Assembly: GCA_003049465.1 (NCBI GenBank)
Contig: PYSS01000150.1
Location: 1-64,000 of the forward strand
Length of the DNA stretch: 64,000 nucleotides
Reading direction: 5' to 3'
Origin: Magnaporthiopsis rhizophila
Lineage: Eukaryota > Ascomycota > Sordariomycetes > Magnaporthales > Magnaporthaceae
Shown here: piece after piece, positions 12,199 to 23,319 of the stretch
How positions within the stretch are numbered: position 1 is the first letter of the stretch
How the letters are laid out: each line of letters starts with the position of its first letter
Translations under genes and position numbers: made by a program
Notes under the pieces: model-generated
What the model saw: the letters and a program-made list of their open reading frames with translations, nothing else
Database searches by the model: none
Told to the model about the DNA's origin: nothing

Positions 12199-12612
12199 AG
12201 TCTTTGTGAAGTGATGTCGCCCGCAACGCATCATATTTTCGACTCTTGGAAGGAACTGGTAGTTGTTCTGTCTTATGAAGTTGCAACCGATGTACCAGGA
12301 GGATCTACCTCTGAACACCGTCACGTATCGCGAGCGACCTGTAACGAAATTTTTTATGATTCACATACACATTATCCTGCAGCTATTTCATGCTGAAATT
12401 ACTGGTCGAGGGTCGAATGCCCCGAAGCGACTGATTAAAAATAAGACGGAGGAAAGAAATAACGAATGAACGACACAATACCGCCAATCCAATGGCACGG
12501 CACCATCATACAATCCTTCGTACGTTCCGTCGCCCAGATTATTCCTACACGCAAAAAAAAAAAAAAAAAAAATACTTTAGAAGTTACTTTTGAACCCCGC
12601 CAACCCCTGTTC
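12199..12612. other. Convergent 3' intergenic region with poly-A run
   Basis: The exporter gene (+) and the C2H2 regulator (-) end toward each other here. The only notable feature is an A run at about 12552-12570. It presumably contains both 3' UTRs; no open frame is convincing. Confidence 0.6.
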
Positions 12613-15437
12613 TCAGAGCTGTTGGCTATATACCCATGCGCTGGTGCTGTCCTGCAGGGCGTCAGGCAGCTCACGGCCGCCCGCGAAGTCGACGGGCACA
12701 GCGTCGGCGCCCAGATGCCCGGGGAAGCCGAACCCTCCGTGTCCGATCTGCTGGGCGTGTCGGTACTCGGCAGTCGCCATTGCGTCGATGGCGTTCCCGT
12801 AGTGGGCAACAAACGAGTCGTCCATGACCCAGGCCGCGTCGTCCGACTGCGCCAAGAGCGAGGCGTCCAGACCCGCCATCGGGGCGGCGACAAAAGGGTC
12901 GTCGGGAGGGAATCCGGCGCCGGCGGGGATGTGGTGGTCGCGCATCACGTCCAGGTTGTCGCCGCGTTGGCGGTCAAGGTGCAGCGGCGGCAAGGTAAAC
13001 TCCTGCTGCTTCTGCTGCTGCTGCTGCTGCTGTTGTTGTTGTTGTTGTTGTAGCTTTCGGAACGAGTCACCAGGCGAGGACGATGACCCGTTGTCGGACA
13101 TGAAGGGCGTCAGCTTGCCGCCGCCGCCGCCGCCCTCTTCCGACGACGACGCTCCGCCGCCGACAACGCCCGCCTCCTGCAGGCCGCCCACGATGCTCTG
13201 GTCGTCCTCGACGAAGCCCGAGTCGCGCTGGGCCGAGGCGAGGCGTTTTCGGAGAGACGACTGTTTGCGCAGCTGGATGCTGTCGGGCGGCGTCGGGGCG
13301 GCCATCTGCTGCTGGAACTGGGCCGCCGCCGCCGTCTTTGGCTGCCTGTTGCGGTAGTCCTTGCTCCGGCCTTCCTCATTGCACTGCTCGAACAGGCCGA
13401 TGAAGTGATTGGTCAGGATCCGGTCGAGCGTCTCGAGCCCGCGCTCGCCCAGGCCGATGACGGAGAGGGACTTGTTGAGTGACCACATGTTGCCCAGGTA
13501 TTTCTCCTTGAGCTCGTGGTGCTCCATAACCGCGCAGTAGTCTGGGACACCGTTGTTAGCCCAAAACGTCACGTTCGAGTCGAAGAAAGGGGGACCGGGA
13601 TGTTTACCATATGGTTGCACCTCGATGTCGGGGAAAAGCAGACTCCAGATCTTTTGCCACTGGACCTCGATCGAATCCGAGACCCGCCCCTTTTTGCATC
13701 GGAGCTGGTTGGCGATGGCGTTGTCGATGCCGTCCTCAGGGTTGTGTACGCCGCCTGCGTCCGCAGAGGGGTTCTTGGGACAAGGGGCGGTATCCCAGGA
13801 CATGACGTGCTCGTGGAGGCTTTCCATCGAGTCGAACTGAACTTTACACCGAAGGCAACGGTGCGGAGAGTTGGCAGGCCTCTTGTGGCAGTCCTGGATA
13901 TGACGTCTGGCAGTTTTTTGACCTGCTGTCAGCTGAAGGGTGTCCATAAAGTCGACAGGAGTAAAATCAGTCAAGAAAGAGCATACCTCAGCTCGGCGGT
14001 ATCCGTAAACACGGTCAGCGCGCAAAGCCGGTGATCGCGCACGTTGAACCGGAGCGGATTCCTAATGCGGTACGGGCAGCTCATGCGCACGGCGGGGTTG
14101 GGCTTGACCCTCTTGGACGGCCCCGGCTCCGACTGTTTGGCGTCGCCCTCGTCATTGCTGTCCTCCCCGTCCTGCTCGTCGTCGCTCAGCTCCTGAGACT
14201 TCCTCTTTCCCCTCCCGCCGCCGCCGCCGCCGCTGCGCCTCTTGCGCGTGTTATTGGGCGCGCCCAAGCTGTTGCGGGCTGACTGCTGCTGCTGCTGGCC
14301 GCCGCGGGCGCCCGCGTCGGAGGGTGACTCTGGGTCTTGCTGTAGGTCGTCGACCACGTCTTCTTCCTGCTGCTGGGCCTGGTCGACGGCCCAGCCCAGG
14401 TCGCTGATGAAGTTGTGCACCACGGACAGGCACACCGATGAGGCCTCCACATTGTGTGCGCCGAGGCCAAAGGCGACGTCGAGGGTGTAATTAAGAATCC
14501 GGCCGGCAGCATCCTCTGCCGGCAGGGTTGTATCGGACGAAGTCTCGTCGCAGTGCTCCTGGGAGGAATACCCCTGCATCTCATGGCCCTCGTCGGCTCT
14601 CTCTAGCGATCGAGGAGCCGAGGAGTGGGGATTTGTGTGGATGACGCTCCCTGTAATAGACGAGATGGACATCCGATTGACCTCACGTGGCGGCGGCGGC
14701 GGCGGCATGTTGTGGTGGGAGGTGAGGGCCGCCGGGAAGGGCTGGAAGTCCGGGCCGGCCAAGGAGCTGCCACGGGTGCGTCTCCCGTTCATGTCCGAGC
14801 CAAGCGCCGAGTCCCATGACTCCCTATTCCTGCGTTTCGGACGGTAGGGAAACACGAGAGGCTCGCGGGAAGCAAGCTGCAGGGGCGGGCCGCAAGCCTC
14901 GACGGGGGTGAAGGCGGATCGAAGTGCCCCACGCGAGTTAGGACACGATGCCATGGCGCCGTCAGACTCGATCAGGCCTGGGCTGGGAACTATATGGTCA
15001 TCCCCAACAGAGTTGAGCGTAATGGGGCTGGCGAGGGACGATGTCGTCGAGCCGCGGCCGAGCCCCTTGGAAGTGGCCCAGGGGTTCGCATGCATGAAGG
15101 CATGCTGGTCGTAGGAAGAGTCGGTGTACGTTGGGCTCAGGCTTGACGAGGGCGGGGGGCTGACGCTTGTTATGGAGCCCGTCGCCAGCGACAGGCGCGA
15201 CGAGATGCTGCTCGAGTCCGATGTGGACAGGCGGTGGCGCCTCCACGACAGGGAGGGCAGGAAGGGCGGTGAGACGGAGCGGGAAGCGCTCCTCTCCCGG
15301 TCGTCGGCGGCCGCGGCCCTTTTCTTGATGGTGGTGTCCTGCACCTCGGATATCGGAGACATGTGCGCGCTGCTCTTGGAAGTCGCCCACGCCTCGGCGC
15401 CAGCGCCAGCGCTGACGGCGAACTCGGCTGATGACAT
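12613..15437 (-). CDS. C2H2-type zinc-finger regulator with long disordered N-terminus and polyQ tract
   Basis: Predicted nuclear regulator, about 914 aa. Exon 1 15437-13987, intron 13986-13907 (GTATGC...CCAG), exon 2 13906-12613. The splice joins DTAELR to RHIQDCHKRP, rebuilding the fungal C2H2-like module of the pattern CPYRIRNP..HRLC...RRHI..CH...HRCLRC...F....L..H (about residues 449-530). The exact acceptor is set by frame: the AG at 13908-13907 is the one that preserves it. The N-terminal 440 residues are Ser/Pro-rich with basic runs (KRKSQ) and acidic stretches (DDEQDGEDSNDEGD). A 13-Gln run lies near residue 770. A 66-nt stretch at 13607-13542 begins GTAAAC, has GCTAAC and ends CCCAG; splicing it would shorten the protein by 22 residues without changing frame. 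An earlier in-frame TTG exists but 15437 is the first ATG. Confidence 0.85.
13012..13050 (-). repeat. CAG/CAA trinucleotide run coding for polyglutamine
   Basis: On the plus strand this reads (CTG)7(TTG)6. In the coding frame of the minus-strand C2H2 gene it gives 13 glutamines, followed by Lys-Gln-Gln. Such runs vary in length between isolates and often lie in activation regions. Confidence 0.9.
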
Positions 15438-16693
15438 TGACGGTTTGCCCCTCAGCCACGCCAGATTATTACTCAAGTATACCCTCTGGGCCGGACAGAA
15501 GGCGGCCGGCTTTATTCTCGGCGACGTTTATGCCGGGTCTGAGTCAACCTGTTGGCGTACGCAAGCCGTGAGCGAAAGGCGGATGCGCGGTGGCGCGCGA
15601 CTGGCTGGAACCAGGAAGCGATGTGGGCACTGGCGTCTTGGTGTGCACCAATGCTGTCTGTCAAACAAAGGAAAAAGAAAACAGAAAGGAAAATAACGAG
15701 GGGACCGGTCGACAATGCGCTCGAGTGACGGCTCGGGCTGTCTCTGGCCTGGGTTGGGTGTACGCGCTCGTCAGATTTGACGTTCGTTGGACACGGAAGC
15801 CGGAGCGGGGAAACTTTGCACTTTTTGGTTACGTGACATGCGAAAGAGGCATCCTGTCGCGCGGCGCAATCCAGCACGACAGAGCCGCACGTCACGTCTC
15901 ACCTGGAGTGCTGCTGAGAGGTGTAGCGCCAGGCCTCCCACCTTCCCATCAGATCAGGCTGCCGACAGGGGTCGCGATCCTTAGACCAGGAGTCCTCTCA
16001 GCCCTAACTGCATCGGCCGGGAATCCCGAGGAAAGAATGGCGCGCGTCCATTGGCCAGCCGCAGCTGTGAGCACCCCATCGCTGCGACACAGCCCCTCGG
16101 TTCGTGACAGGGGGCCCTGTTCATGGGATTTCCCATCAAGCGGCAAGGCAGATCTGATTGTCGCTTGTGGGCGTTCTCATCTTCTCGCGAACCGTCCGCC
16201 TCGACAGACAGCGAATGTCGACGGTTCATCGCTGCGAGTATATAAAGTCGTTCTCCTGAAACCCATGAGCAAGCCACCAGACGATCTTTGCGGAAACCCG
16301 GGGGAAATAGGCGAGGGCCGTTTCAGGGATCGATGCTCGATCCGCCAGCGTTCAACATCGCGCGGGGTGATGGAGCTCGGGGCAACGACAGGGATATCGT
16401 CCATCCGAAGCTGGAGTATTCCACCATGTTGCTCCGTAAAAACTTCGATCCCGTGATCTGCCACGAAACTGTTGGTGCATGTTTGCCGGTTCGCAATCTT
16501 TTGGACTGACGAGGAGACGTTGTCCAGCGTATTGATCATGATTCCAGCAATCGCAGTCATTATAATTCCTTTGTATCCTCAGGCAAATGATGTTCGCCCT
16601 GCACGACTTTTTCACACTGCAACAACACACCAAATGACAATTAATAAACCAGCCAAGTCACCACCGTAGCCTTGCCTCCACGCTACTCCAGCC
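15438..16693. other. Intergenic/divergent promoter region
   Basis: About 1.25 kb between the divergent starts of the C2H2 regulator and the small two-exon gene. A 288-codon plus-strand frame (15590-16456) crosses it but has no recognisable motif, signal peptide or splice structure and is best explained as chance in GC-rich DNA. I see no RNA gene here. Confidence 0.5.
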
Positions 16694-16991
16694 ATGTCCT
16701 CAACATCAAGCACCCTCGCACAGCAAGGATCCACAGACAGCTCCGAACCAGAGGAATCTGCAAGGTACAACTGTCTTCCCGACAAATTCTCCTGCCCAAT
16801 TGAACATTTTCCGCGCACATCTCCGGTGGATATGTCTAACCAGAATTTCCCACAGCCTGAGTAGCTTCCTCCAATTCGCTCGACATGCACCAGCAAATAC
16901 AAACATGCTGGCGACGTATATATACGACACAACTTCATTCTCCGACCGACTAGTCCAACTACAGGATGTTGGCGAGGACCCAAGTTCTTAG
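16694..16991 (+). CDS. Small two-exon hypothetical protein (68 aa)
   Basis: I do not recognise this protein. Exon 1 16694-16764 starts at an ATG in the context CAGCCATGTC; the intron 16765-16855 begins GTACAA, contains TCTAACC and ends CCCACAG; exon 2 16856-16991 ends TAG. The splice is in frame and gives 68 residues: a Ser/Thr/Glu-rich start (about 1-23), then a compact part including SFLQFARHAPANTNMLATYI and FSDRLVQLQDVGEDPS. The consistent start context, donor, branch site, acceptor and stop argue for a real gene, but there is no homology evidence available to me. A longer unspliced frame from 16800 shares the C-terminus. Confidence 0.5.
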
Positions 16992-19623
16992 CGTTTAAAA
17001 CAGTATCAATTTTTAATTGTAATCGGAAAACTTCCCAGCCCACGGCGTCGTCGCGAATAGGCGAACCAAGCTCCTTTGCAGGCCCCCTTTCAGTCATTAT
17101 TCGTTGGACAGCGTCGACTTTGCGTCCGAACACCTTGCGCTTGTTGTGGCGCTCAGGGTCTAGACAGAAACAGGAGGGTGATTGGCTTTATGTAATTACC
17201 GTTACAACGAAGCCCTGGGTGGCTAGAAGCCGACGCGCAAGGTTGATCCCGGGGCGGCCAGGGGCTAGAACCTTTAGGCCCGGAAGCGTGAGCCGAGTTT
17301 CGCAGGGAAAAAAAAAAAAAAACTCAAATCAGTCTAGGACAGGCCCTATATAAAAGAAAATGCGATGGTGGTGTTATCGACACCTTGTGCACCACCAAGA
17401 ACCTTTCCGTGGCCACGTATCGATGATTAATCCACGAGGTTTTAAAGGTTCTGCAAAGGACAACGTGATGCCTGAAGCTCTTCCGTAATGCTAAGCGAGA
17501 GGAAAATAACAGACGGCCCTTCATTATATAATGAGATGAAAGTGAAATGGACTATCCTCTCCTCTACTAATAGGCAACCCACCATTCAGGCGAGCCACGA
17601 TGGTGTGGTCTGGTGTTATGCGTCTCACCACCAATTGGTTCGCCATCGCCCCAATCCTAACTGCTTGGTGATGGCGTCGGGCGTTTTCCACCGTCCTGCG
17701 GGGTTGCATGGTGGGAAGAACCGCACGGGTGGTGGAAGTTAGGCCTTACCTCCCAGAGCTGTCGTCGCCCATTATCCCAAAACGCCACCCTTCGCGATAG
17801 ATAGGTATATGCACGGCCATTTGGACGGATGAAAGGATTTCGGGTGTAAAAAACCCCAGTCGGCAAGAGAAAGGCGGATGAAGAGACAAATAAAAAGAAG
17901 GAGCAGATATGGTTATAGAAATCCCTCTCTTCCCTCTTTCATTTTCGAACATGAGTAAATCCCCAGTGGATCACTTGAGCTTCGTGCTGTCCCCTTTTTA
18001 ATGTAGTGTCGCGTCTTAAATCAGCGAAATGCATCACCAAGAGAAGCTGCACTGAGTCACGTACACGAGACTTGGAGATTTGAGATGCATTTCGTGTAGT
18101 CTCGCTTCGGGCAGCCAAGAGTTGGATGGCTAAGAAATGTACTGGCGGCGATACCCGGTCCAAGTTACAATCTGGCGGGGTTGCGGTGGATTTCAGGCAC
18201 GTGCAACGGAAGCCCATGTGTTTTATTTTTTATTTCTAAATACCTTAGCTCTCCACTGTGTCTCCTCATGTATCTGGGGTTCTTGTTACGATGGCGCGAC
18301 TAATTAGAACTCTGTGTCCTTTTATGCAGTTGGTTAAGAGCCAAGCTTGTTTCTAGAATAGAAGATCTGACTCTATCGGCTGATCCCGGTTGGCCACCGT
18401 TACGAAAGGTTGAAGTTTGAGCCCGGTGTCGTGAGACCCCTGGGTCAGCGCTGAGCTACTTGGGTGATGCTAGTAAAAAGAAAGAAAAAAAGTCTAATCT
18501 GACGCCATTTTGACATGAAAAAATTGAGGCAATTGCTATCCATTCTCCAGCAAAAAAGATTTGTATTGCGAATCCCCCCTGGCCCGAGCTTACGGGTAGG
18601 GCTTTGAGCTACCGTAAAAAAGAGATTAAACACAACCCCCAGCTGGTTTGCCACTGCGGGTTTGTCGAGGCAGTGCTTCTGGCTAGGGTCGGGAACGGTG
18701 GGGCCAATTCACAGTCTGCATAGGATCGTTGTTAGTACTGCCTTTTTTTTCCCCCTTCTCTTCTTCTTCTTCTTCTTCTTCTTCTTCGAATTGTTTTTAG
18801 TGTTGTCGAGAAAAAAAAGTTATTTGGAAGTACTTGGTGGTGGGAAGATTAAACGATGCATTTGTATCCCTTGTCTCCGCAGCAACAGGAACCTTGTTTC
18901 TATGTTCTCCTGAGTCCCCGCCTCCATTTATGCGTGCCTTTTTATTGACTCAAGCCCTACATTTAAACTGCCTGCCATGGCCCGCTCGGGTGTGTGTAGC
19001 CGAGCTCATTTCATCACGATGGATCCGTACCGTAAGGCCAACAATCTCCCGCTGGTACCCAGCGGTGCCTTATCGGGGAATTCCAATCGGCGCTCTCGAT
19101 CTCAAGCAGATGGCGATACAGGAACGACTGCTGTATACACAACCCTATATTCTTCATCTGGCATAGCGTATCGTCAAATTGGTTATTGCGCGGCCGGCAT
19201 GCAAGTACCAGCGATTCGAAACTGGCCAGGTCTTCTCGAGCGCCAACGTCTTGGGAAGCTTGGCGCCTGTGACGCGACATGATGATGGCGGGGACGCTCC
19301 ACTTCTCAGGGGAAGAACCGTTTGTGAACACTGGTGGTGTGAAGCTGAAGGTCCCAAGCCTCGTATGCCTCGATGCCAAGCCTGGATACCAGCAGGTGGC
19401 ACGCGGGTGTCGCCGCCGGATCTGTAGGGGGTGGACGATATATATAGATCTGGCTGTCTTCGGGCGCCCCCGGCTGTTTAGACGCTGGAGTCATTACGCG
19501 GCGAGCCAACCTCTTACACTCCTTTATGCCCACTGATCGTTCGTTAAAAGCAAGCCAGCCCTGATGTTGTTTTAGCCCCAGCGGTGGTATACCCGCGATT
19601 TCCCCCCTACCCAACGTACCAAA
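16992..19623. other. Long intergenic stretch with tRNA-like remnants and simple repeats
   Basis: About 2.6 kb without a gene I can support. It contains an A run at about 17310-17323, a (TTC)n tract at about 18757-18787, and two or three tRNA-like fragments between 18320 and 18640. A short plus-strand frame at about 19279-19536 has no recognisable motif. Confidence 0.5.
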
Positions 19624-20197
19624 ATGGTGCACGCCGCGTCCCTCATCCTCTTCCACCTTCTCTGCGCCGCAAACGCCCTGGGGCCCCCCATCGACAGACG
19701 CGCCCCGGTGACGAGCCGCAGTAATCCCGGCTGCGCGCTAGACCCCAAGACGGCCGCGTACTGCGCGGGCACGGTCAGGGACGTCAGCGCGAGCGCGGCC
19801 GCGCTGTACCTGTGCGGCGACAGGCGGCTCGGCCCGCTCGAGCTGCCGACGCCCATCCCCGTCGACTCCATCCTTGCGACGTACGACCGGCTCGGCGGCA
19901 TGTGCCCGGGCAAGTTCCTCGAGACCTTTTACGACGATAAGACCGGTAGGTGGCGTTACCCGGACCAGCGCGGCTACTCGGTCGATGACGGGGGAAGGCC
20001 CATCAAGGGCAGCATGACGATCTCCCCAGGCACGTTGGTCGACCGCTTCGGCGCCGAGACGGGTCGGTTTGTGACACCCGCCGGCACGCCCTACACGCAG
20101 CGCGCGCTACCGCCTGAGAACCTGCTGACGCCGGCTGGTAACCAAAAGTGAGTAAGATCATGAATGTGCATATGTCTCCTGGAGGAGAGGACAAGCC

Positions 20198-20234
<37 letters not shown>

Positions 20235-20507
20235 GGAGCTAACCCCGCCAGATTCCCATACCAATACCGCGTATACCGCGTCGTCAAGCCCATCGTGGCG
20301 GAGATAGGCCCGATCGCGCCAGCATTCGGCCAGCCGGGGCAGGGTGTCCAGTACCAGCTCCAGAAGCGCGTATCTGAGATGGTGGCGGACGGATCTATGG
20401 AGCCCGTGAACCCGGCTATCCTCGCTCCCGTGAACCTACGTGGTAGGAGCGGAAAAGCGAAGAGCGCTGCCAAGAGACCGCGGCTGGGGTCAAAATTAAT
20501 GATTTAA
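19624..20507 (+). CDS. Secreted TNT-domain NAD(P)+ glycohydrolase
   Basis: Predicted secreted enzyme that splits nicotinamide from NAD(P)+, 259 aa. Exon 1 19624-20147, intron 20148-20251 (GTGAGT, GCTAACC, GCCAG), exon 2 20252-20507. Signal peptide about residues 1-19. Features of the TNT (DUF4237) domain: YPDQRGY, a G-x-PI-x-G segment, the DRFG segment followed by G-x-F-x-P-x-G-x-P (FVTPAGTP), the RALPP segment, and the Gln-bearing AFGQPGQGVQYQL after the splice, which matches the FGQ..G..Q catalytic region. Fungal members include surface NADases of Aspergillus; the bacterial founder is a necrotising toxin. The C-terminal 35 residues are basic and outside the domain. The intron carries a 34-nt A run. 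Neighbour: the esterase gene at 20744-21912 converges on it. Confidence 0.85.
20199..20232 (+). repeat. Poly-A run inside the NADase intron
   Basis: Thirty-four consecutive A residues lie in the middle of the single intron of the TNT-domain gene, between donor and branch site. Confidence 0.9.
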
Positions 20508-20708
20508 AGACAAAGGGGCATCAGGGTAGATAATATGTATATAGATGTAAAAGCCAGTCTTGATAAAACCGGTGATCGTGATTAACGAAGGAAAAACTCC
20601 GCTGCTATGCTAATGATGTACACGACGCCAACCCAGATGCTAATCCCATAACTGTATCTAAACAAACTAATCCTCTAAGGGGTATTCAGGTATCGCCATC
20701 GTCACAGA

Positions 20709-20732
20709 TTTTTTTTTTTTTTTTTTTTTTTT
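20709..20732 (+). repeat. Poly-T run at the 3' end of the esterase gene
   Basis: Twenty-four T residues on the plus strand (A run on the minus strand) start 12 nt beyond the stop codon of the minus-strand cutinase-like gene. Confidence 0.9.
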
Positions 20733-20743
20733 GCATCTTGAAC

Positions 20744-21912
20744 CTAGATCGACAGCAGATAAGCCAGGCCCAGAGCCAGGGCGAAGCACGCGGACGAGCC
20801 GCCGCTGCTGGGCGACCTGCCCGACGGCGACGCGCCACTGCTGGGAGGCGAGGAGGCAGTGGTGGTCGCGGGGTTTGCGCCGCTGCCGCTGCCGCTGCCG
20901 CTGGGGTTTGTGGTGGCCGGTGCCTTTTCGAACCTCTCGACCACCCACTTCGCCGCCTCGCTCCCGTACTTGGCAAAGTAGGAACCGTGCACGCTGGGCT
21001 CGTTACCCATGGCGCAGTACCGGTCGCCAGTGTCGCACCACGACCGCATGCTGGCCGAGTAGGGCGAGCACGCGGCGTTGTTCTTGCGCGGGAAGAAGCC
21101 GGTCTGGTTGGTGGCGGTGCCTACGTTCCAGGACTGGCCCACGGCCCTGGTGGGGTCGCCGTAGAGGACAATTGCAACGACTGGGTAATGGTTTGATGTT
21201 GGTACGATGCGTCGAGGACGTAGGCCTAGGCGATGGAAAAAGGCACTTACCGTTCTTCTCGTAGCGAGAGTCGAGCACAGGTGTCGGAGGGAACCCCAGG
21301 CTGGAGGTGCCGCAAACCAGATCGCCAACAGCTTGTGCGCCCTGAAAATGAAAAAAAAAAAAGAGCGGCGGAGTCAGCAATTTTGAGTTACAGGGCGAGT
21401 GTCTTGCACCACCAAAAGTGCAACGAGGAACACCATACCTGTGAGTAGCCAAGCAGCGCCATCTTGCTGTTGGGGCACATCTTGGCATAGTCCTCGACCA
21501 TGGACCTGAGCTTCGAGGTTCCGTTGCCCACGCTCAGGTTGTACTCGGAGAAGGTGGCCGGGTAGTCGACTGCCGTGGCCCTGCTGTCCTTGATCTTCTC
21601 GGTGATGTTGGCCGCCAAGCTGCCCATGCGACCCAGGCCCGGCGTCTCGTTAGAGCCGCGGGCGACAAAGATCTGCAGGCCGCTCACGCAGTTGGTGGGC
21701 AAGGCGGTCGGGACCGGTCCGCTCGTCGCTGCGGAGCTCGTCGAGGTGGTGAATGCGGAGCCCGTCGACGAGGTTCCGGTAGTGTATGTTGAGTGCGACG
21801 AGGTCGAGCTCGACGTTGTGGACGACGATGTCGTCGTTGGGGTCTGCGCCGCGATCGGGATGGCGGCCAGCAGCAAGCTCACGCCCAGGGGGAGAAGCGA
21901 GGAGCGAACCAT
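20744..21912 (-). CDS. Cutinase/acetylxylan esterase family (CE5) protein, probably GPI-anchored
   Basis: Predicted secreted serine esterase, 333 aa. Exons 21912-21439, 21341-21251, 21180-20744; introns GTATGG...CAG and GTAAGT...CAG. Signal peptide about residues 1-22, a Ser/Thr-rich linker (about 23-72), then the CE5 domain starting NCVSGLQIFVARGSNE. Catalytic residues: Ser157 (GYSQGA, split by intron 1 just after Gln158), Asp241 (CDTGDRYC) and His253 (VHGSYF). After the domain comes a Ser/Gly/Pro-rich stretch and a hydrophobic tail (CFALALGLAYLLSI), the usual layout of a GPI anchor signal. The substrate, cutin or acetylated xylan, cannot be told apart here. An upstream in-frame GTG was rejected as start in favour of the ATG at 21912. 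Confidence 0.92.
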
Positions 21913-23319
21913 GTTGTTGGTTTGTTCCGGTTTTTGGGACACCGGGGGTTAGGGAGGAGGATGAGGGAGGAGGGAAGGGATGAAGAAGAAAAGAGATGGC
22001 GGGGAGGGAAGAAAGAGGTGAGGAGGAAGAGGCCTGGCCGCCTGGGTGCTGGGCAGCTGGACCCTTATTTGACTTCGGGCGGGCCGCTGAGCAGCAGGCA
22101 TCATCGATTCCTGGCGCCCACCGGGACGCATCCTGACGCCCGCGGGGCGGAGTTGGCATCAGAACCGAACCGATCCCCTCTCCCTGATGCATCGATTCCG
22201 GACCCATTTTTCCTTCCAATTGCAGACGATCGCCCGCACTCCAGCAGCAAAGCGACGCGGCCACCAAAAATAGGATTCCCTTATATGGAGCCCGTAACAG
22301 GGATCTGATGGCAGGCATTGGTTTCCGGAATCCCAGCCACGCAGCGGAGTCCCGGCAAAGGCTTGGGCACGTGTCAGTTCTTGACGCGGCCTTGAGCTCT
22401 TGACTCTTGGAAAGCTCGATATTTCCCCGCACGAGCTGCCAAGTTCGGGCAACAAGTCCGGTCCAGATCCGTCAAGACGCGGGCCGTTTTGTTGGCGCCA
22501 ATGCCGAGTGCGCGCCGAAGGGGGAAGGTCGTTACGGTTCGTTGGCTTCTAGCGCTTTGTCGAAATTCCCTCAAAAGTAAAAACTTCCAAATGCCGGCCG
22601 ATTTTCTGTCGCATTCAGGCTTCCAAATCGGTCCTGGAGTTGACGCATTGACTTGATCTTCCCTCCAGCCACACTTTGCGCTCCGGTGCCGGTGGGGGTT
22701 GTTTGATGTCAAGAGGCCACTGCTAAAAACAACACGATCCAAACTTGGCTTTGCCTGAGCCGACAGTGCCGGTGACATCAAACGCCTGCTCCCTGTCAAG
22801 CCAACCTTGCAACATTCTAGAAATCTCTCCAGACGGGGCTCTCGGATCATGTTTAGCACTTCGGCGAGGTCTCGGCTGCCGGCCATAGTCCATAGTTAGC
22901 CTTGCCTTGCCAAATGCAGTCCGAGGCTCAAGTGCGTGTAACATCGACAACCAGTTAATCTTCCGGAGTGGGAGCCGGCACAGGTGTCGCGAACGATTGA
23001 TTCCATTCTTATCGAGGAGCTAGTTTTCCGACTCTCGCGCCTGCAGGCCACGAACCCTTTTCGGCTTCATTGTGAGGTGGTGCGGGGAGACGAGACGCTG
23101 GAAGGGGCGAAAGACGTGGAGAGAGGACGCCACCTCGTCTTCCGCAACTATGACTTCATCTGAGTTGCCTAACAGGGCTCATTGTGAAGCCATCACGGTG
23201 ATCGCCGAAAAAAAAAAAAAAAATATCCCAGTTATTAATGGCAGATGAAACACCGACAAACGTCCTAATACCAGTCTCCCACGTGCCTCAACTCGCCGCC
23301 TACTCGCCCCTGGCCCCCT
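21913..23319. other. Intergenic stretch without a supported gene
   Basis: About 1.4 kb upstream of the esterase gene. Frames on the minus strand (for example 22374-22886) show no domain, start context or splice signals. An A run lies at about 23210-23222. Confidence 0.5.

Noticed and set aside
13542..13572. 31-nt intron (GTGACG...CCCAG) in the C2H2 gene
   Set aside because: Too short for a fungal intron; the 66-nt GTAAAC alternative sharing the acceptor is more plausible.
15590..16456. 288-codon plus-strand frame
   Set aside because: No motif or signal; lies in the promoter region of the C2H2 gene and has the composition of random GC-rich DNA.
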